A stretch of DNA of 64,000 nucleotides from Tetrapyrgos nigripes. Lineage: Eukaryota; Basidiomycota; Agaricomycetes; Agaricales; Campanellaceae. The position numbers and the translations under genes are program-made. The stretch covers positions 124,001-188,000 of the forward strand of contig JAACJM010000103.1 of NCBI GenBank assembly GCA_013368315.1, given 5' to 3'. Shown here in pieces: positions 1 to 12,029 of the stretch. A model generated the notes under the pieces. It was given only the letters and a program-made list of their open reading frames with translations, was not told the DNA's origin and searched no databases. Position 1 is the first letter of the stretch, and the number at the start of each line of letters is the position of its first letter.

Positions 1-1
1 G

Positions 2-2595
2 AATAAAAGAAGGAGATGAGTGGAAAGTGGCATTCAAGACAAATAGAGGACTTTTTGAGCCAACAGTGATGTTTTTTGGTCTTATGAACTCTCCTGCGAC
101 GTTCCAAGCAATGATGAATACTCTTTTTCAGGATCTTATTGATTCTGGAAAAGTGGTAATCTACATGGATGACATCTTGATCTTCATGGAAACCCTAGAA
201 GAACATCAACATATGGTCAAACAAGTGCTTGCGCAGCTTCAAGAGAACGATCTTTACGCTAAGCCAGAGAAATGTACCTTCAAAACCAGTTCGGTAGAAT
301 TCCTAGGTCTCATTGTCTCCCACAATACATTGGCTATGGACCCAGTCAAAGTTGAAGGTGTTACTAAATGGCCAACGCCACGAAGTATCAAGGACGTTCA
401 ATCATTTTTAGGGTTCAGAAACTTCTACTGTTGTTTCATACATGACTTTTCTAAAGTTGCCTGACCACTCTTCAATCTTATGAAGAAGGATGAACCATGG
501 AAATGGTCAGATGAAACAGAAAGAGCCTTTCAGGCACTCAAAGATGCGTTCACGTCTTCACCAGTTCTCTTAATGCCTGATCATTCTAAACCATACCAAG
601 TAGAGGTCGATGCTTCTGATTATGCCACAGGAGGTATTTTACAACAAAAAGGACCTGATGACAAATGGCACCCAGTTGCTTATCTATTGAAATCTTTATC
701 TGAAACCGAACATAACTACGACATTCATGATAAAGAATTGTTGGCAATTATACGTGGATTAGAAGCTTGGCGACACTACCTCGAAGGGGGTCCACATACT
801 ATCAAAATCCTCACTGATCACGAGAACTTGAAATACTTCACTACTGCTCAGGAACTTAGCTGACAACAAGCAAGGATGGCCCTATTTCTGACCAGATTCG
901 ACTTCACGTTAACCCATAAACCCAGAAGTCTCAATTGAAGTGACCCCCTTTCTCGACAACCAGATCATAAGGAGGGGGTCAACAACAACAACAAGGACAG
1001 AGTATTGCTCGACCCCAAATTCTTCAGAATTCGAGCCATGAGACCAGGGACAGTAGTTGCAATAGGGGATGTTGAACTGAGAAGACATATTAAGGAATGC
1101 CCAAAGAAAGACATCGAAGTCGTGAGTGCCTTACAGGTCATCTTAAATAATGGTCCACGCTCGCTGGTCAAGAACTTGGAGGAATGGAACTATGAAGATG
1201 GGATTATATTATTCCGAGGGAAGATCTATGTCCCAAACGACCAGCAACTATGAAGAGACATAGTCAAAATGCACCACGATAGTCTCACTACAGGACACCC
1301 AGGCTGGTTTAAGACCTATGAACTGATGAGTAGAGAGTTCTGGTGGCCTGGTATGTCAGTATTCGTCTGTGATTATGTTGAAGGATGTGCTACTTGCCAA
1401 TTGACCAAGGCACAAAATCATCTGTCACATGTACCATTAATTCTAACGAAACACCAGAGAGACCTTTTGGTACCATCACAACCGACTTCATCACGGACCT
1501 TCCAGAATGTGAAGGTTTCAATGCAATCCACATAACAGTAGACCGATCGACCAAAACTGTAGTGATTTCACCATGTCAGAAGGATATCGACAGTGACAGG
1601 ATAATTGACGTGCTATTTAACAACACTTGGTGACGTTATGGTCTTTGGGATAAGATGATATCAGATAGAGGACCTCAATTCGCAAGTCAGGTTATGAAGG
1701 GAATATACGCTAGGTATTACCTCAGCACTTAGTACAGCTTATCACCCACAAACAAATGGAGATACTGAAAGGTTCAACCAAGAGCTCGAACAGTATCTGC
1801 AAACCTTTTGCAACTATTGACAAGACAATTGGGTCAAATATCTGCCTTACGCAGAGTTTTGCCATAACACTCGAGTGCACTCTGCTACCAGAAAGTCACC
1901 CTTCGAATTACTCCATGGATACCTTCCTCAACTCTTTCCTTCAATCAACCCTACCTCACACGTCCCAAAAGTCGAAGAACGCCTTCAGAACTTAGAAGCA
2001 CTACGGGAATAATTGAAAGCAAGTCTGACGACCGCTGTGGAGTTGATGAAGAGACAACATATGGATCACATAAACAAAAGGGGTAAAATTCAAAGTGGGA
2101 GATAAGGTACTACTGGATGGAAAAAACTTAAAGACCATGAGACCAAAAGCTAAGTTGGCAAACCGCTGTCATGGCCCATTCGAGATCACTGATGTAATCA
2201 GTGCAGTTAATTACCGTCTCAAACTGCTGAACACCTGGCGGATCCATCCAGTCTTTCATGCTTCGCTTCTATCACCATACAAAGAAACTGAAGCCCATGG
2301 CATAAACTACCCAGGAGAACCAGCCGAATTGCTACCAGAAGACAACGAATATGATGTCGAAGCAATCTTGGATTCGAAACCAACAAGAAATCAGCGGGGA
2401 GTACAATATTTGGTCAAATGGTTAGACTATGCGGACTCAGAAAATTCATGGGAACCAGCATCCAGGTTGACAAAGTTCATCAACAACATCCAGATGCATA
2501 TTGTCCACCAAACCTCATATGATTGGGATCGACAGTACGGTCAATGGGAATTAGTTTTGCAGATATTTGGAAAAGTACACATGTGCTCCAGGTGA
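2..2595 (+). pseudogene. Ty3/gypsy pol relic: RT, RNase H, integrase, chromodomain
   Basis: The 3' half of a chromodomain Ty3/gypsy polyprotein; the 5' half lies outside the window. Reading enters inside the reverse transcriptase; the catalytic motif YMDD is near position 165-180. RNase H follows (about 480-860), then the H2C2 zinc region of integrase (1,269-1,420), the integrase core (about 1,440-1,800) and a C-terminal chromodomain (about 2,340-2,500). The frame is broken by TGA codons at 462, 861, 936, 1,251 and 1,632 and by frameshifts near 1,415 and 1,700. In this family Arg is expected at most of the TGA positions, so CGA-to-TGA decay is the likely cause. It cannot encode a working polyprotein. 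Confidence 0.93.
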
Positions 2596-2619
2596 AAGCA
2601 CAGCTTAAAGAGGGGGTAA

Positions 2620-3122
2620 TGTCATGAACTGCTACAGTTCTTTGCCCTCCTTCCTCTTCTACTCTATTATCAAACCCTTTCTCTGATCATTCATCCATTG
2701 CATTTCCTCGATAAACCCTTCAACCTTATACCTCTGACTTTGAACTTTATAAAACCTGTCAAACTCTATAATAACTGTCGATCAATCTTCCCATCTTTCT
2801 TATCTGGTATCCATGCTTCCTATCTTTAACTTGACTGATCTGATCTTCCTATCTTTCTCAACCATATGGTATTATTCTATTTTTATTCACTATTCCCATC
2901 CCTTCGCATTTCTCATATATACTTGAGATCTCTTGTAACTGATTCCCCAGTTCGTTCACTTTGTCTCCGCTCCATACTACTACTACACAGTGTAGAGCTT
3001 AGTCAGCTTACTCGTCTTTCTTTCTCTCTACTTCTCATTTATATCTCTCAATCTATCTATCTGTATCTGCTCTCTTAGTGTGCGACTTGGGTGGTTATTT
3101 GAGTGTATCGACAACTTTGACA
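2620..3122 (+). repeat. 3' LTR of the gypsy relic (503 bp)
   Basis: It starts TGTCATGAAC directly after a purine-rich tract (aaagagggggtaa, the likely polypurine primer site) and ends TTGACA, giving the TG...CA ends of an LTR. A related copy is the solo LTR at 13,053-13,773, which shares the start, the end and most of the middle. The matching 5' LTR is outside the window, so no target duplication can be tested. Confidence 0.88.
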
Positions 3123-3438
3123 GTAGGTTGACTACAGAAGATCTTTCACAGGAGCTCTAGTCACTAAAACTTTGCCACATTGGTATTCTGGACTACTATT
3201 GGGGCAAAGGGCTTTATTAATGCATCAAAGTCATGTTTTTCTCCAGATATGTACTACTTGTACACATATGTGAGCATATTTGTCAGTATTTGAGGTGACA
3301 CAGAAGTGGTATGAGGAGTATAGAGGACTCAGCACTGTGCAAGCCCCACAGAAAAGGTCACGTGTAGGTCACTTGGTCCAGGAACTTGGTGGGTGAATAG
3401 CATTTAGTTTCTCTAAGGTCCTGAAGTGCAGGTGTTAC
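3123..3438. other. No gene seen; start of PalI-pseudogene homology at its end
   Basis: No open frame of note. The last about 30 bp (from 3,410, ctctaaggtcctgaagtgca) match the sequence at about 28,068-28,100 that ends the PalI-family fragment there. This stretch is therefore probably the edge of an older copy of that fragment, split by later insertions between 3,441 and about 5,635. Confidence 0.5.
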
Positions 3439-3732
3439 ATGGTTAACCTGTTGACCCTCCAACTTGGGACCAAAGGAAGCAAATCTTGTATATTGTATGG
3501 ATGTGATATGAAGTTCTCACTCAGGCAAGGGAAGTATGGTATATCAGACAAGATGTACTTTGATATAGCCAACATCAACTGGTACAATATGGTGATTGGT
3601 TGCTACTTCATGTGCAAGTATGGCATTTCCATGGATCTCAACACTGACACTATTGGCATTAGAGGCATAGCCATTGAAATGATACCTGTCAAGGAAGAGA
3701 AAAGTGAAATCATACCCTGCCCCTCAAAGTGA
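3439..3732 (+). pseudogene. Retrotransposon aspartic-protease-region relic
   Basis: The 97-codon frame has the layout that follows the protease active site in basidiomycete Ty3/gypsy polyproteins: a segment reading YFDIANINWYNMVIG followed by FMCKYGISMDL, comparable to the 'YFDV-N-D-YD-ILGTPF' stretch of the family. The DTG/DSG active-site motif is absent and nothing downstream continues on this strand. It is read as an isolated fragment; assignment rests on pattern similarity only. Confidence 0.55.
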
Positions 3733-3849
3733 ATCTGTGAAGAAGTCAAAGTCATCCATGAATATGACATTTCGACATTTGGGGAGGAAGACTATGGACA
3801 CCTCATGGCTGGATCAACCAACATGCCAACAATGCACCAACAGGAATGA

Positions 3850-4441
3850 CTGCCTTTGGAGCCCACCAGCCTGCTCAGGTATACAAATCAATCTTTTCCT
3901 TGAGTAATCCACGCAAGGAATCTGGGCAATGAGGCAAGTAGTAATTGTACTTCTTGTTATCATCAACAAGAGGAATGTTGTGGTTGATTTCCTGCCATGG
4001 TGGGAGTTTCTCAGGTACTCCATTCAGGATGTCCTTACATGACTCCAGCTACTGTTTATGCAATCTCGGAATATTGGCTTCAGTTAAATGTGTCTTGGAT
4101 AGGGTAGATGCATGGAAATGTTCAGCCACTTGTTGTAAAGCTGTATGTACAAGTGGTCAGGTTATGGGGTTGTGATTTTCATTATTTATAGTATACCTCA
4201 TTGATATATTGAATTTGTCTATAGCTTGTTGTACTTCTTTGAGGCAGGGGTTTAGGCTTGGGTCAGAAAGTTGTCCAGAGATGACTTTATCCACCATGTC
4301 TTCAAAATCATCAACAGTAAGCTTGTCATCTAGGTCCAACAGTACTGGTAGTTGTCGGTTGAGTGGATTCAGAGTCTTTGAGCCCTCTGAGTCAGGAATA
4401 TCCATAAGTTTTGGTTTCCAAGGTACCTGGTGATATGCCAT
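3850..4441 (-). pseudogene. Retrotransposon pol N-terminal relic
   Basis: Reading from 4,441 down, the sequence gives an acidic spacer followed by NNENHNPIT, then after stops AEHFHASTLSKTH and EINHNIPLVD, then YNYYLPHCPDSL. These segments occur in this order in a common Agaricomycete retrotransposon polyprotein, just upstream of the reverse transcriptase. Several stop codons interrupt it. It lies back to back with the plus-strand protease relic at 3,439-3,732, so two elements, or one rearranged element, are mixed here. Confidence 0.6.
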
Positions 4442-4850
4442 ACAAAATTTGCATATAGAAACGTTAATTGGCGGTTAGAAAGCTGGTTCACCACTTCAAT
4501 TGGAATATAAAGGACTAGAGTGAGTCCCAAACTGCTAGCTAAAGCACTAGTGGACTAAGTGTACATGCCAGTACAATAAAGCTAAGTACTTATGAATAGG
4601 ATATGCTTATTCTAAGTCCTATGGTTGATGTGTACAGTGCTTCAGTTATAGTAGCAGATCCACCTCATATACTATACAAAGTTCTATAAAGACTTTGTAA
4701 CAAATTCCTACTATAACGCACTTAGTACCACCAGTGTGACTCAAGGGAAAGTAAAGCCCCTATTCACAGGCAAGGCATGTGTCAGCTATACAACCCAGAC
4801 TCTAGCACTAAACAATCACTGGTTGAGAATTGTGCCATAATCAGAGAAAT
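4442..4850. other. AT-rich spacer, no gene seen
   Basis: No convincing open frame, repeat or RNA gene is visible between the pol relic and the solo LTR. Confidence 0.5.
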
Positions 4851-5236
4851 TGTAAGGGGACAGTTTCCTTTTTCCTTCCCTTCTCCTTTAGGACTTGTTT
4901 GTTCTTGTTTCATCTGGTCTCCATTGACTTGTTTATCCCTGTTTCATTGTTTCATCATCCATCATTCATCATTCATCATTTGATCTTTCATCATTCCACC
5001 TTTCTATTACTTCGTTTCAACTGTACAGTTTTGTAGACCCTTTCCCAGGCCTTCATACATACGAGTATATATACCCCTTCCCTACAGGTGAGTATCCTTG
5101 AGTTTTTCTCTTTGGATCTCCTCCTGCAGGTGCGTAGTATGTTAGCCTTGTACCTTCTAGTTCTGATTTATATATCTTTGGATCTCCTCCTGCAGTTGTT
5201 GAGTGAGTGCCTCACATGTCAGGAGTCACCCTTACA
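4851..5236 (+). repeat. Solo LTR, family TGTAAGGG (386 bp)
   Basis: It begins TGTAAGGGGACAG and ends GAGTCACCCTTACA, and is the reverse complement of the copy at 7,127-7,508. Flanks are gaaat (4,846-4,850) and gaagt (5,237-5,241), a 5-bp target duplication with one mismatch. No internal retroelement sequence is attached, so it is a solo LTR left by recombination. Confidence 0.85.
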
Positions 5237-5302
5237 GAAGTCAGAGGAAAACCCTAATGACCAACTATGTCTGAACTAGTGGTATAGTAATCAATACCTC
5301 AC

Positions 5303-5650
5303 TTATAAGCAAAACAGAAGGAATAGCCTTTTGAAAGACAGCAAGAATAGATAAGTAGGACAAAGTAAAACCTCAAATGCATGAATTGGGTGCTTCCAAG
5401 TCTTGGCACCCTTGTTTTGGTGGGTTCCATCGTGGACGCAAAACATCCAGCTTCTCCCAGCATTTCTTCCATCTTGGATGATGAAACAACTGTACTCCAA
5501 TGTCTCTTTGTCATGAGATGCATAGCCTTTGCTTTTGTCTTCCCAGGTGTCTGAGAGTGAATTGAGTACTTGATTAGTGTGGATTGTCTCATCCATTTTG
5601 TCATCAGACTTTGCATCATAGTATTCACAATCTCCTGGTGCAGTGAGAGA
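5303..5650 (-). pseudogene. Unrecognised coding-like fragment
   Basis: An open stretch of about 110 codons on the minus strand, read just downstream of the PalI-family remnant and continuous with it in one frame. It contains runs such as DKMDETIHTNQVLNSLSD and GRSWMFCVHDGTHQNKGAK. I do not recognise the family. The copy of the PalI fragment at 28 kb lacks this segment, so it came in with the insertion that split the locus between about 3,441 and 5,635, probably as part of a mobile element. Confidence 0.3.
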
Positions 5651-5651
5651 A

Positions 5652-6880
5652 GAGCTAGACAGCCAGCAATGAGATGAAGTGTGAGGGTGTATGTGAGCCA
5701 TCATACAGCAATTTAAGGGATTTGGAAATGCAGGTCGTGGTTCCCAATGAGCTGGTGAATCTCTGCCTGATGAATGGACAAGGATTGTCATCAAACTGAT
5801 GTCCAATGTGAAAAAGGCAGCATGCACCCAACTGATACCCAATCTGAGGTTTTGAATACATAGTCCTGTTTACAATGTAGCAGGGCTTTGAGCCCTACTC
5901 ATAGACATTCGTTTTCTCTTTCTTTCTCTCATAATCTCTTTCCTTTTCGTCTGTCTTGAACGTTCCCACTCTATGTCCAAAAAGACCTACTTCTTCCTTC
6001 CCCTATCCATCTCTTTTCAACTTCTTTGATCGACTTCTTTCCGATGCCTTATCTAAGCCCGAAATGTTCGACCCCTCCCTCGCACCACACCTTGAGCAAG
6101 AGTGTAGGGTCTGGGGTCCCCTCTTTGCGTTGAACAGTCGTCTGATGGAGTTCTGACACTGACGGTGGAGGACGAGGCATTGGAGGATTAGATCCATTTA
6201 TTCTAACATGGGCAGTGTAGCTACTCGAGTTCCGGACTCTACTTTTCCGATTCTTTTCTTCTTCTTCTTATTTACAATGTCGATTAATCATTACTTGCTT
6301 CTGCATTCATACCTTACTCTTTCCTATATTGACACACTCGACTCACTAGAACTCTATCTTTTATTCCTGTACTCCATTTAGTTATATTTCGTACCTACTA
6401 CAGGCACCAGGGCGCGCAGTATTTAGATACGACGTTTAGTTTGTAATGACTATCTCTCTCTCTGCCCAACTTTGAACCCCACTTTCTGAGCCTGAGCCTT
6501 CACTTGCTTTCTGAGCCCTTTCCCTTGAATCCTTGAGCCTTGATCTACTCTGAGCCCTTTACTTGAGCCCATTTTTCCTTCTCTTCACATCTTCCATGTA
6601 CATACTTAAGCCAATGTGCTTTCGTTGTCACGTGGTTGCTGTCTTTCTCGCTTACATCCTGTCATCAATACTCGACTGTTAACTCCTGTGTCTTCCGCTA
6701 GACTTGCATCTCCCCTATAACAAGCTCAACACAAAACCCCAAAGTACCAAATGTTATCGTGCCATTTTCTCTGTGAGTGAAATGCTGCTCAGATTTGAAG
6801 TAGGGAATGCAGATGGAGACTATTCCAAGGAGAGCTGCAGCCACTAGAGTTGCTAGAAGGCCAGGGATTGCAGACCGCAT
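5652..6880 (-). pseudogene. PalI/SUR7-family pseudogene, copy A (split by insertion)
   Basis: Exon 1 starts at the ATG at 6,880 and encodes MRSAIPGLLATLVAAALLG, the first membrane segment of a PalI-type protein. It is cut at about 6,723 by an 844 bp insertion and resumes at 5,871 with YSKPQIGYQLG, an intron-like stretch, and a degraded second part ending in a stop near 5,652. The related intact gene is at 58,054-59,247 and a second broken copy lies at 28,070-28,518. The first exon contains the family's NGTITFGTLG segment, also present in the intact gene. Confidence 0.75.
5876..6719. mobile_element. 844 bp insertion, probable solo LTR
   Basis: It interrupts the PalI pseudogene. Compared with the uninterrupted copy at about 28,365, the extra sequence begins TGTAGCAGGG and ends about CCCCTATA, with acaa repeated on both sides (5,872-5,875 and 6,720-6,723). 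There is no coding region, only pyrimidine-rich runs and repeated 'tgagccc' words. TG start, size and short direct repeat suggest a solo LTR; the exact 3' end is uncertain by a few bases. Confidence 0.6.
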
Positions 6881-7126
6881 GATGGGAAAAAAGCCAAAAA
6901 AGAGAAAGAGAAAATGGTGAACTAGGACAAGCCTAAGCTTGGAGACTGACCATGCCTATAGTGAAGGGTTTCATGAGTAATAGTAGTTACAGCATGAAGC
7001 TACAGATATCATCCCATAGAAACTTGTCTAATGATCAAAGCATGCATTTAGTCCTGAGCTGCAACTGGTACTGTCACCTTCACAGGTGCAAAAGAAGTTG
7101 GGAAAGCATATACAACACAGTGACAC

Positions 7127-7508
7127 TGTAAGGGTGACTCCTGACACATGAGGCACTCACTCAACAACTGCAGGAGGAGATCCAAAGATATATAAATCAG
7201 AACTAGAAGATACAAGGCTAACATACTACGCACCTGCAGGAGGAGATCCAAAGAGAAAAACTCAAGAATACTCACCTGCAGGGAAGGGGTATATATACTG
7301 GTATGAAGGCCTGGGAAAAAATCTACAAAACTATACAGTCGAAACAAAGTAATAGAAAGGTGGAATGATGAAAGATCAAATGATAAATGATGAATGATGG
7401 ATGATGAAACAATGAAACAGGGATAAACAAGTCAATGGAGTCCAGATGAAACAAGAACAAACAAGTCCTAAAGGAGAAGGGAAGGAAAAAGGAAACTGTC
7501 CCCTTACA
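7127..7508 (-). repeat. Solo LTR, family TGTAAGGG (382 bp), perfect target duplication
   Basis: Second member of the family seen at 4,851-5,236, in opposite orientation. It is bounded by TGTAAGGGTGAC and CCCCTTACA and flanked by a perfect 5-bp duplication, gacac, at 7,122-7,126 and 7,509-7,513. The uninterrupted target can be seen at about 28,765. Confidence 0.92.
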
Positions 7509-7513
7509 GACAC

Positions 7514-9054
7514 CTCTTGAATATCCCTGCTTGCTTTGCAAATGTTCACAGGATACAAATCTACTTCTTCATCCCATAATCTAGGGATCACTATTTTTTT
7601 CACAGCTGGCCAGATCTCACCTTGGGCAGCAATGCATATTTGGAAAGATCTTTTGAGCAAACATAAATGACAAATTTATGCTTGGCACCAGAGCTACTCC
7701 ATATGGCTGTTTGGCCTCAAATTGGTCCCATATGGAGTATACCCAGGCAAGCAAAGATGGCACCTAAAAATCTGAAATTTAAGTCTGCACAGAGATCTTT
7801 GGAAATATGCAACACCGCCCAAGGTGTCTAGAGACTTGGTTGAATGTGAGGGCCTTGATATTGGACTTAAATGATGTGAGACAAGGCTTAGAAACAGGAA
7901 TTACAAACCAGAGGGTCAATGGGACAAAGTTCCAAACATATGAGTTCTGGTACCAAGGTATCTGCCATGACCTCACTGCTGATGACAATACTGCTCTCCA
8001 CCTTCTCCAACCTCATCCAATTACTTTCCAATGAACCCATAATGTAGAATGAGAATATTGTTTATTGCCTATGGTAAAGAAAGACATGGGAAACGTAGTC
8101 CTGCCCTGAAATCTGTGTCCTACCTCACTCCCTGAACTCAGCACCTTCAGATTTCCAACAATCCTCACTGTGAACCAAAAATATGACCAGAGAACTCAAC
8201 ACTTGCTGCCACCATTCCTCAGGATATGGACACAGATGCCTTCCAAGAACTAAATGAGCTTGAGGACAATTTGCATAAGGAATATGAACCAAACTTGAGG
8301 TGCTTTGATGAGGACTTGAGGCAGTTGATCAGTGAGGTTTGAGGCCTTGAGGGCCATAGATGGTTGATGTGTCAGTTCTTTGCAACATTTGAGTTCTTGA
8401 GGACTTCAAAACTTCGAAAACCAGAAAGCAACTGTGAACATGATGAAACGTGACTTTACTTTTGATGGGCTATGATGCAGACATCCACTGATAGTCTGCA
8501 AGCACAACTTGAGCACAACGGTGAAGGAAGGTTGGTGGTGGAGAAAAGGCAACATGCAGTAAACATGGACAAAGGTCTGGTGTCATTCCTGATGCAGATA
8601 ACAGCAGAACCAAGGGGAGTCCAAGCCATGGTTCCGTAACATGTGGTCAGTTGATTGGTCCTTTAAAAAAATTTTAGGTTCTTTTTTTTTAGTGTATTCC
8701 AGCCTCCAGCTGGTCAGTTTGAAGCATTCTGAGTCATTTTTCACAAGCATCATTGAAGGTAAGGTTGTAGAGTACCCCTGTACCTTATAATTGGGATGAG
8801 TGTGCACATTTTTTGGCTATGATTTGGGCCTTCTTCAGTGCTTGTGTCCTCAACAATGACAAGGTTTTGATAAAGACTCATATACTGAGGCTTTTGACAA
8901 TGGAATGTTCTAGGCAGGGGTCTACTTATACTCTTTTACTACTTATTTGAAGTTATAGCAGAGATCCAACTTACACTAAAATCCTGGATTAAGTGAGTGG
9001 CTGCCAAGACTGTCGTTGTACTGGAAATGCCAATAGATGTGAAACAGCATCTGA
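7514..9054. other. Degraded DNA, no confident gene
   Basis: The first 75 bp still match the PalI-fragment flank at 28,770-28,855. Beyond that only short interrupted frames occur, for example 7,807-8,034 on the plus strand (75 codons) and 8,225-8,340 (reading DTDAFQELNELEDNLHKEY). Neither matches a family I know. Old transposon material is the likeliest content. Confidence 0.4.
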
Positions 9055-9356
9055 AGCAAAACCACAAAGGTGTAGCAAGGGTGGAGCAAGGGGGTACTAC
9101 TAGCTACACTCAGGTGTAGCACTACAGTTTTTGGTGCCACAGGAACACCTGAGTGTAGCTACTACACACACCGCTACACAGCCTTTCTGCAAGAACATCA
9201 TTTCATTTGCTACACCTCCTACACGTAGCCTCCACACACTGCTACACTGTCATTACTGCATCAGATTCATTCAAATCACCAGATTATAGCAACATTGTAG
9301 TATATATAATAATGAAGTACTTACTATATACAGAATCAAAAAAGCATTAGAAAATG

Positions 9357-9631
9357 ACGGTACTGTATCATTTCAATCAATTCATCTGGTCACAGGTCAC
9401 AGGCCTAAAAATTGACAAAATTTTTGGGCCAGTCACAGGTCACAAAGGCCATTGACAAATTGTCTAGGCAGTGACCCCTGGATTTATGCCCAAAAAAGAA
9501 AGTTTTTTGTTGCCTTCAGCAAAAAATCTGTAGTGGTCACAGGTCCCACCAGCGATTGATGAAAATTTTATTTCATTTGTGCAGTCATGGTCACACCCCC
9601 TTGATGAATTGATCAAAGTGGTACAGTAGTG
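9357..9631. mobile_element. MITE-like element, 275 bp
   Basis: The ends form an imperfect terminal inverted repeat of about 28 bp: left cggtactgtatcatttcaat, right gatcaaagtggtacagtagt (reverse complement closely similar, sharing TACTGTA and ATCAATTCATC). The interior repeats the word gtcacaggtc several times and has a palindrome around aaaaattgacaaaattttt. It has no coding capacity, and no target duplication was identified. Confidence 0.6.
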
Positions 9632-9699
9632 TATGTAAATTTAAGGGCATCTAGATGACTATGACAGATGCAGGACATCAGAAGAGACCAAAGCAAAAG

Positions 9700-12029
9700 A
9701 CACATAAGACAGCTCACCTGAAAATGTTTAGTCTGAGTCCTCATCCAACATTGGTAGTGCCCCAATTTCCTCAACTACCTCGGCTCATCACCACTTGTGT
9801 CCTCAGGTTTGTCATCAAGCTCCTTGAGACCAATACCTGTGATATCAATTCATCCCACTTCGCATCCTTGATCTTGAGGATCCTGACATGATACACTTGA
9901 GTCTGGTGAATTTGTTCAGCTTGATAAGTTTGCCCATCTTCCAAGCCTCAAGAGCGTGGCGAAGCTACAGCATTGGTTAGTGAAACAACAAAAAACAATG
10001 ATAGTTGTGAAATGCTTGCCACAGTTGCATAGTATGCAAGCATCCCAACTGGCTTGCCATAATCCTCATCAGCACTGCAAGTCCAGTGTAGATGATATGC
10101 AAAAAGCCTGACAATCAGGAAACCATACCAAGACCCAACAGGGCCACCCTGACCAGCACATGTATGAGGTTGAGAGATAAGAACTTTCATAATAGAGCAA
10201 AAATATACCTCAGCCCATGGATCCTCATACATGAAAGCACTGTCCTCCAGCAAATCTTTCACATATCATGCCCACTGGTCCTCAGCCTTGGTGTCCTTCA
10301 AAAACTCCTCCTTCTAAGCTTCTGTGTTGGCGAATAGTGTTATTTGGCTGTAAAAACAAATGAAAAAGTGAGATAAGACAGAATAGGGATAGCCATATGA
10401 CGTTGAGCACTGCTGGGTGCTTTTTCCATAGTTGTTTCCATTTGGTATCAAGGTAGGAATTGAGAGCTGGAAAGGTTTTGTCAAAAGCTTGGAAAATAAT
10501 GCCATTGAGATTGTAATGGGTGTTGATACTGAATTGGTTGTCAAGAGTCACTGCCCAAGCAAGGACAGCACTATTAACCTTTGCCCTGAAAAGGTCTTGG
10601 TCAGATTTGGTTGGCGGAGGGAGGTGTTTGACATTGTAGTCGATCTTCTTCAAGGCTTTCCCTTGCTCCTTGCAGTCAACCTTCTTGATGCTGACTGGCA
10701 CAAGAGTGACATCCAGCTCTTTCTGCAGCACCACATCAGCATCACACCACATGGGAGCAGTTGCCATACCTTTTCAACAGTCATTTTCCTCACTTTCTTT
10801 TCTCTCTTCACTGCCTCCAGAACTGCAGGAGAATCTTCAACTTCAAGCTCACCAATACTGTCTGCTTCCATCTCAGCAGCAGTAATCTGCAATGGAATAA
10901 CAGTGGACTGCTTCTTGACCTTTTGCTGCCATTTGGGTACCAGGCCACTGATTCAGTCATTCTTAGACTGTTTGGTCTCGACTCTAGCACAGTAAGTTAG
11001 CACCATTAACAGAGACAAGGTGTACACTTATGGTTTGTCTTCTACCACAGATAGCTTTCACTTGGGTTTAGGGATGGTAGCTTGGGTCTTTGAAGGTGCT
11101 GTGGAAGCTGGGATTTTAGGCACTACAGTCATCATTTTCAGTTTGAGAGGTGCAGAGACTTTTGCAGGCTGAGTATGTGTTTCTTGTCTTTCACAATCCT
11201 GTCAAGGTATCAAGTTGTTAGTTCTGACACTGATATTGCCTCTAGAAGCTGTACCTCAGCAGCAATGTTTCGATGCGAAGATTTGCTTTTCTTCACAGCT
11301 TTTTCTTCTGCAACCAGCTGGCATATCTGGGCCTCAATGTCTGCTTTGGTCTCTGACACCTCATCATTCAATGCCATGAACTCGTCTGAGTCCTCTCCAC
11401 TCCCCTGGTCATCAACATCAGCTACTCTGACCCTGTTTTCACTGGCTGCATTTGCATCAACACTGTCCTTGTCAGAGTCCACCAATATCATTTCTGAGGG
11501 CAGTGCATATTCATTAGCAAGCCTGACATTGTTTTCAACATTGTTGATGTTATCCTCATTTTCATTGTTGTGCTGCTTGTCACCAAAGTCAGAGACTGGT
11601 CCTTCAGAGTCAGTGCCGATGGCTGTAGCTGGTGGCACTTCCACATCAGAGAAGTCCCCCATAGCTTTGTCTTCCTTGCCTTCAAAGGCCTGAAGAGTCA
11701 GTGACTCCAGAACAGGAGTGAAAACATGAGCAGGGGCTGGAGAAGATTTTTTGCTGGGCTGAGGTAAGTTCTGCTGTGCCAGCTCAATGTCAGGATTGAT
11801 TGAGTAAAGAATTTCATCTTTTTCAGCCTGCAATGATAGCAGCTGGACTACCTCATTGTCTGTTTTTGGCCTTCTTTGCAGTTTTTACTGCCTCCTTCTG
11901 CTCTCATTTTTCTTGGGACATCTGTTTTATCTTGTTGCAGGTCCTCTTGATCTCATTTTCAGGAATGGCAATGTGATGGTGACAAGTTGTCAGTGGTGGT
12001 GGAAGGGGAGGTTTTTGCTTTGGAGGCAT
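9700..12029 (-). pseudogene. Transposon-associated protein of unknown function, decayed
   Basis: A start (MPPKQKPPLPPPLTT) at 12,029 is followed by a lysine-rich coil with two in-frame TGA codons. A long acidic, serine-rich segment follows (11,833-11,210), then TAAEMEADSIGELEVEDSPA (about 10,892), then a folded-looking region (10,767-10,390) containing NSAVLAWAVTLDNQFSINTH. Further down (10,200-9,960) the frame reads GPVGSWYGFLIVRLFAYHLH. Splice-like joins separate the parts. The layout resembles hypothetical proteins that recur beside basidiomycete transposons, but I cannot name the family. Its divergent position next to the Plavaka transposase suggests it is the element's second gene. Confidence 0.5.

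Noticed and set aside
7807..8034. 75-codon plus-strand frame in the degraded region
   Set aside because: Isolated, no recognisable motif, overlaps an equally long minus-strand frame.
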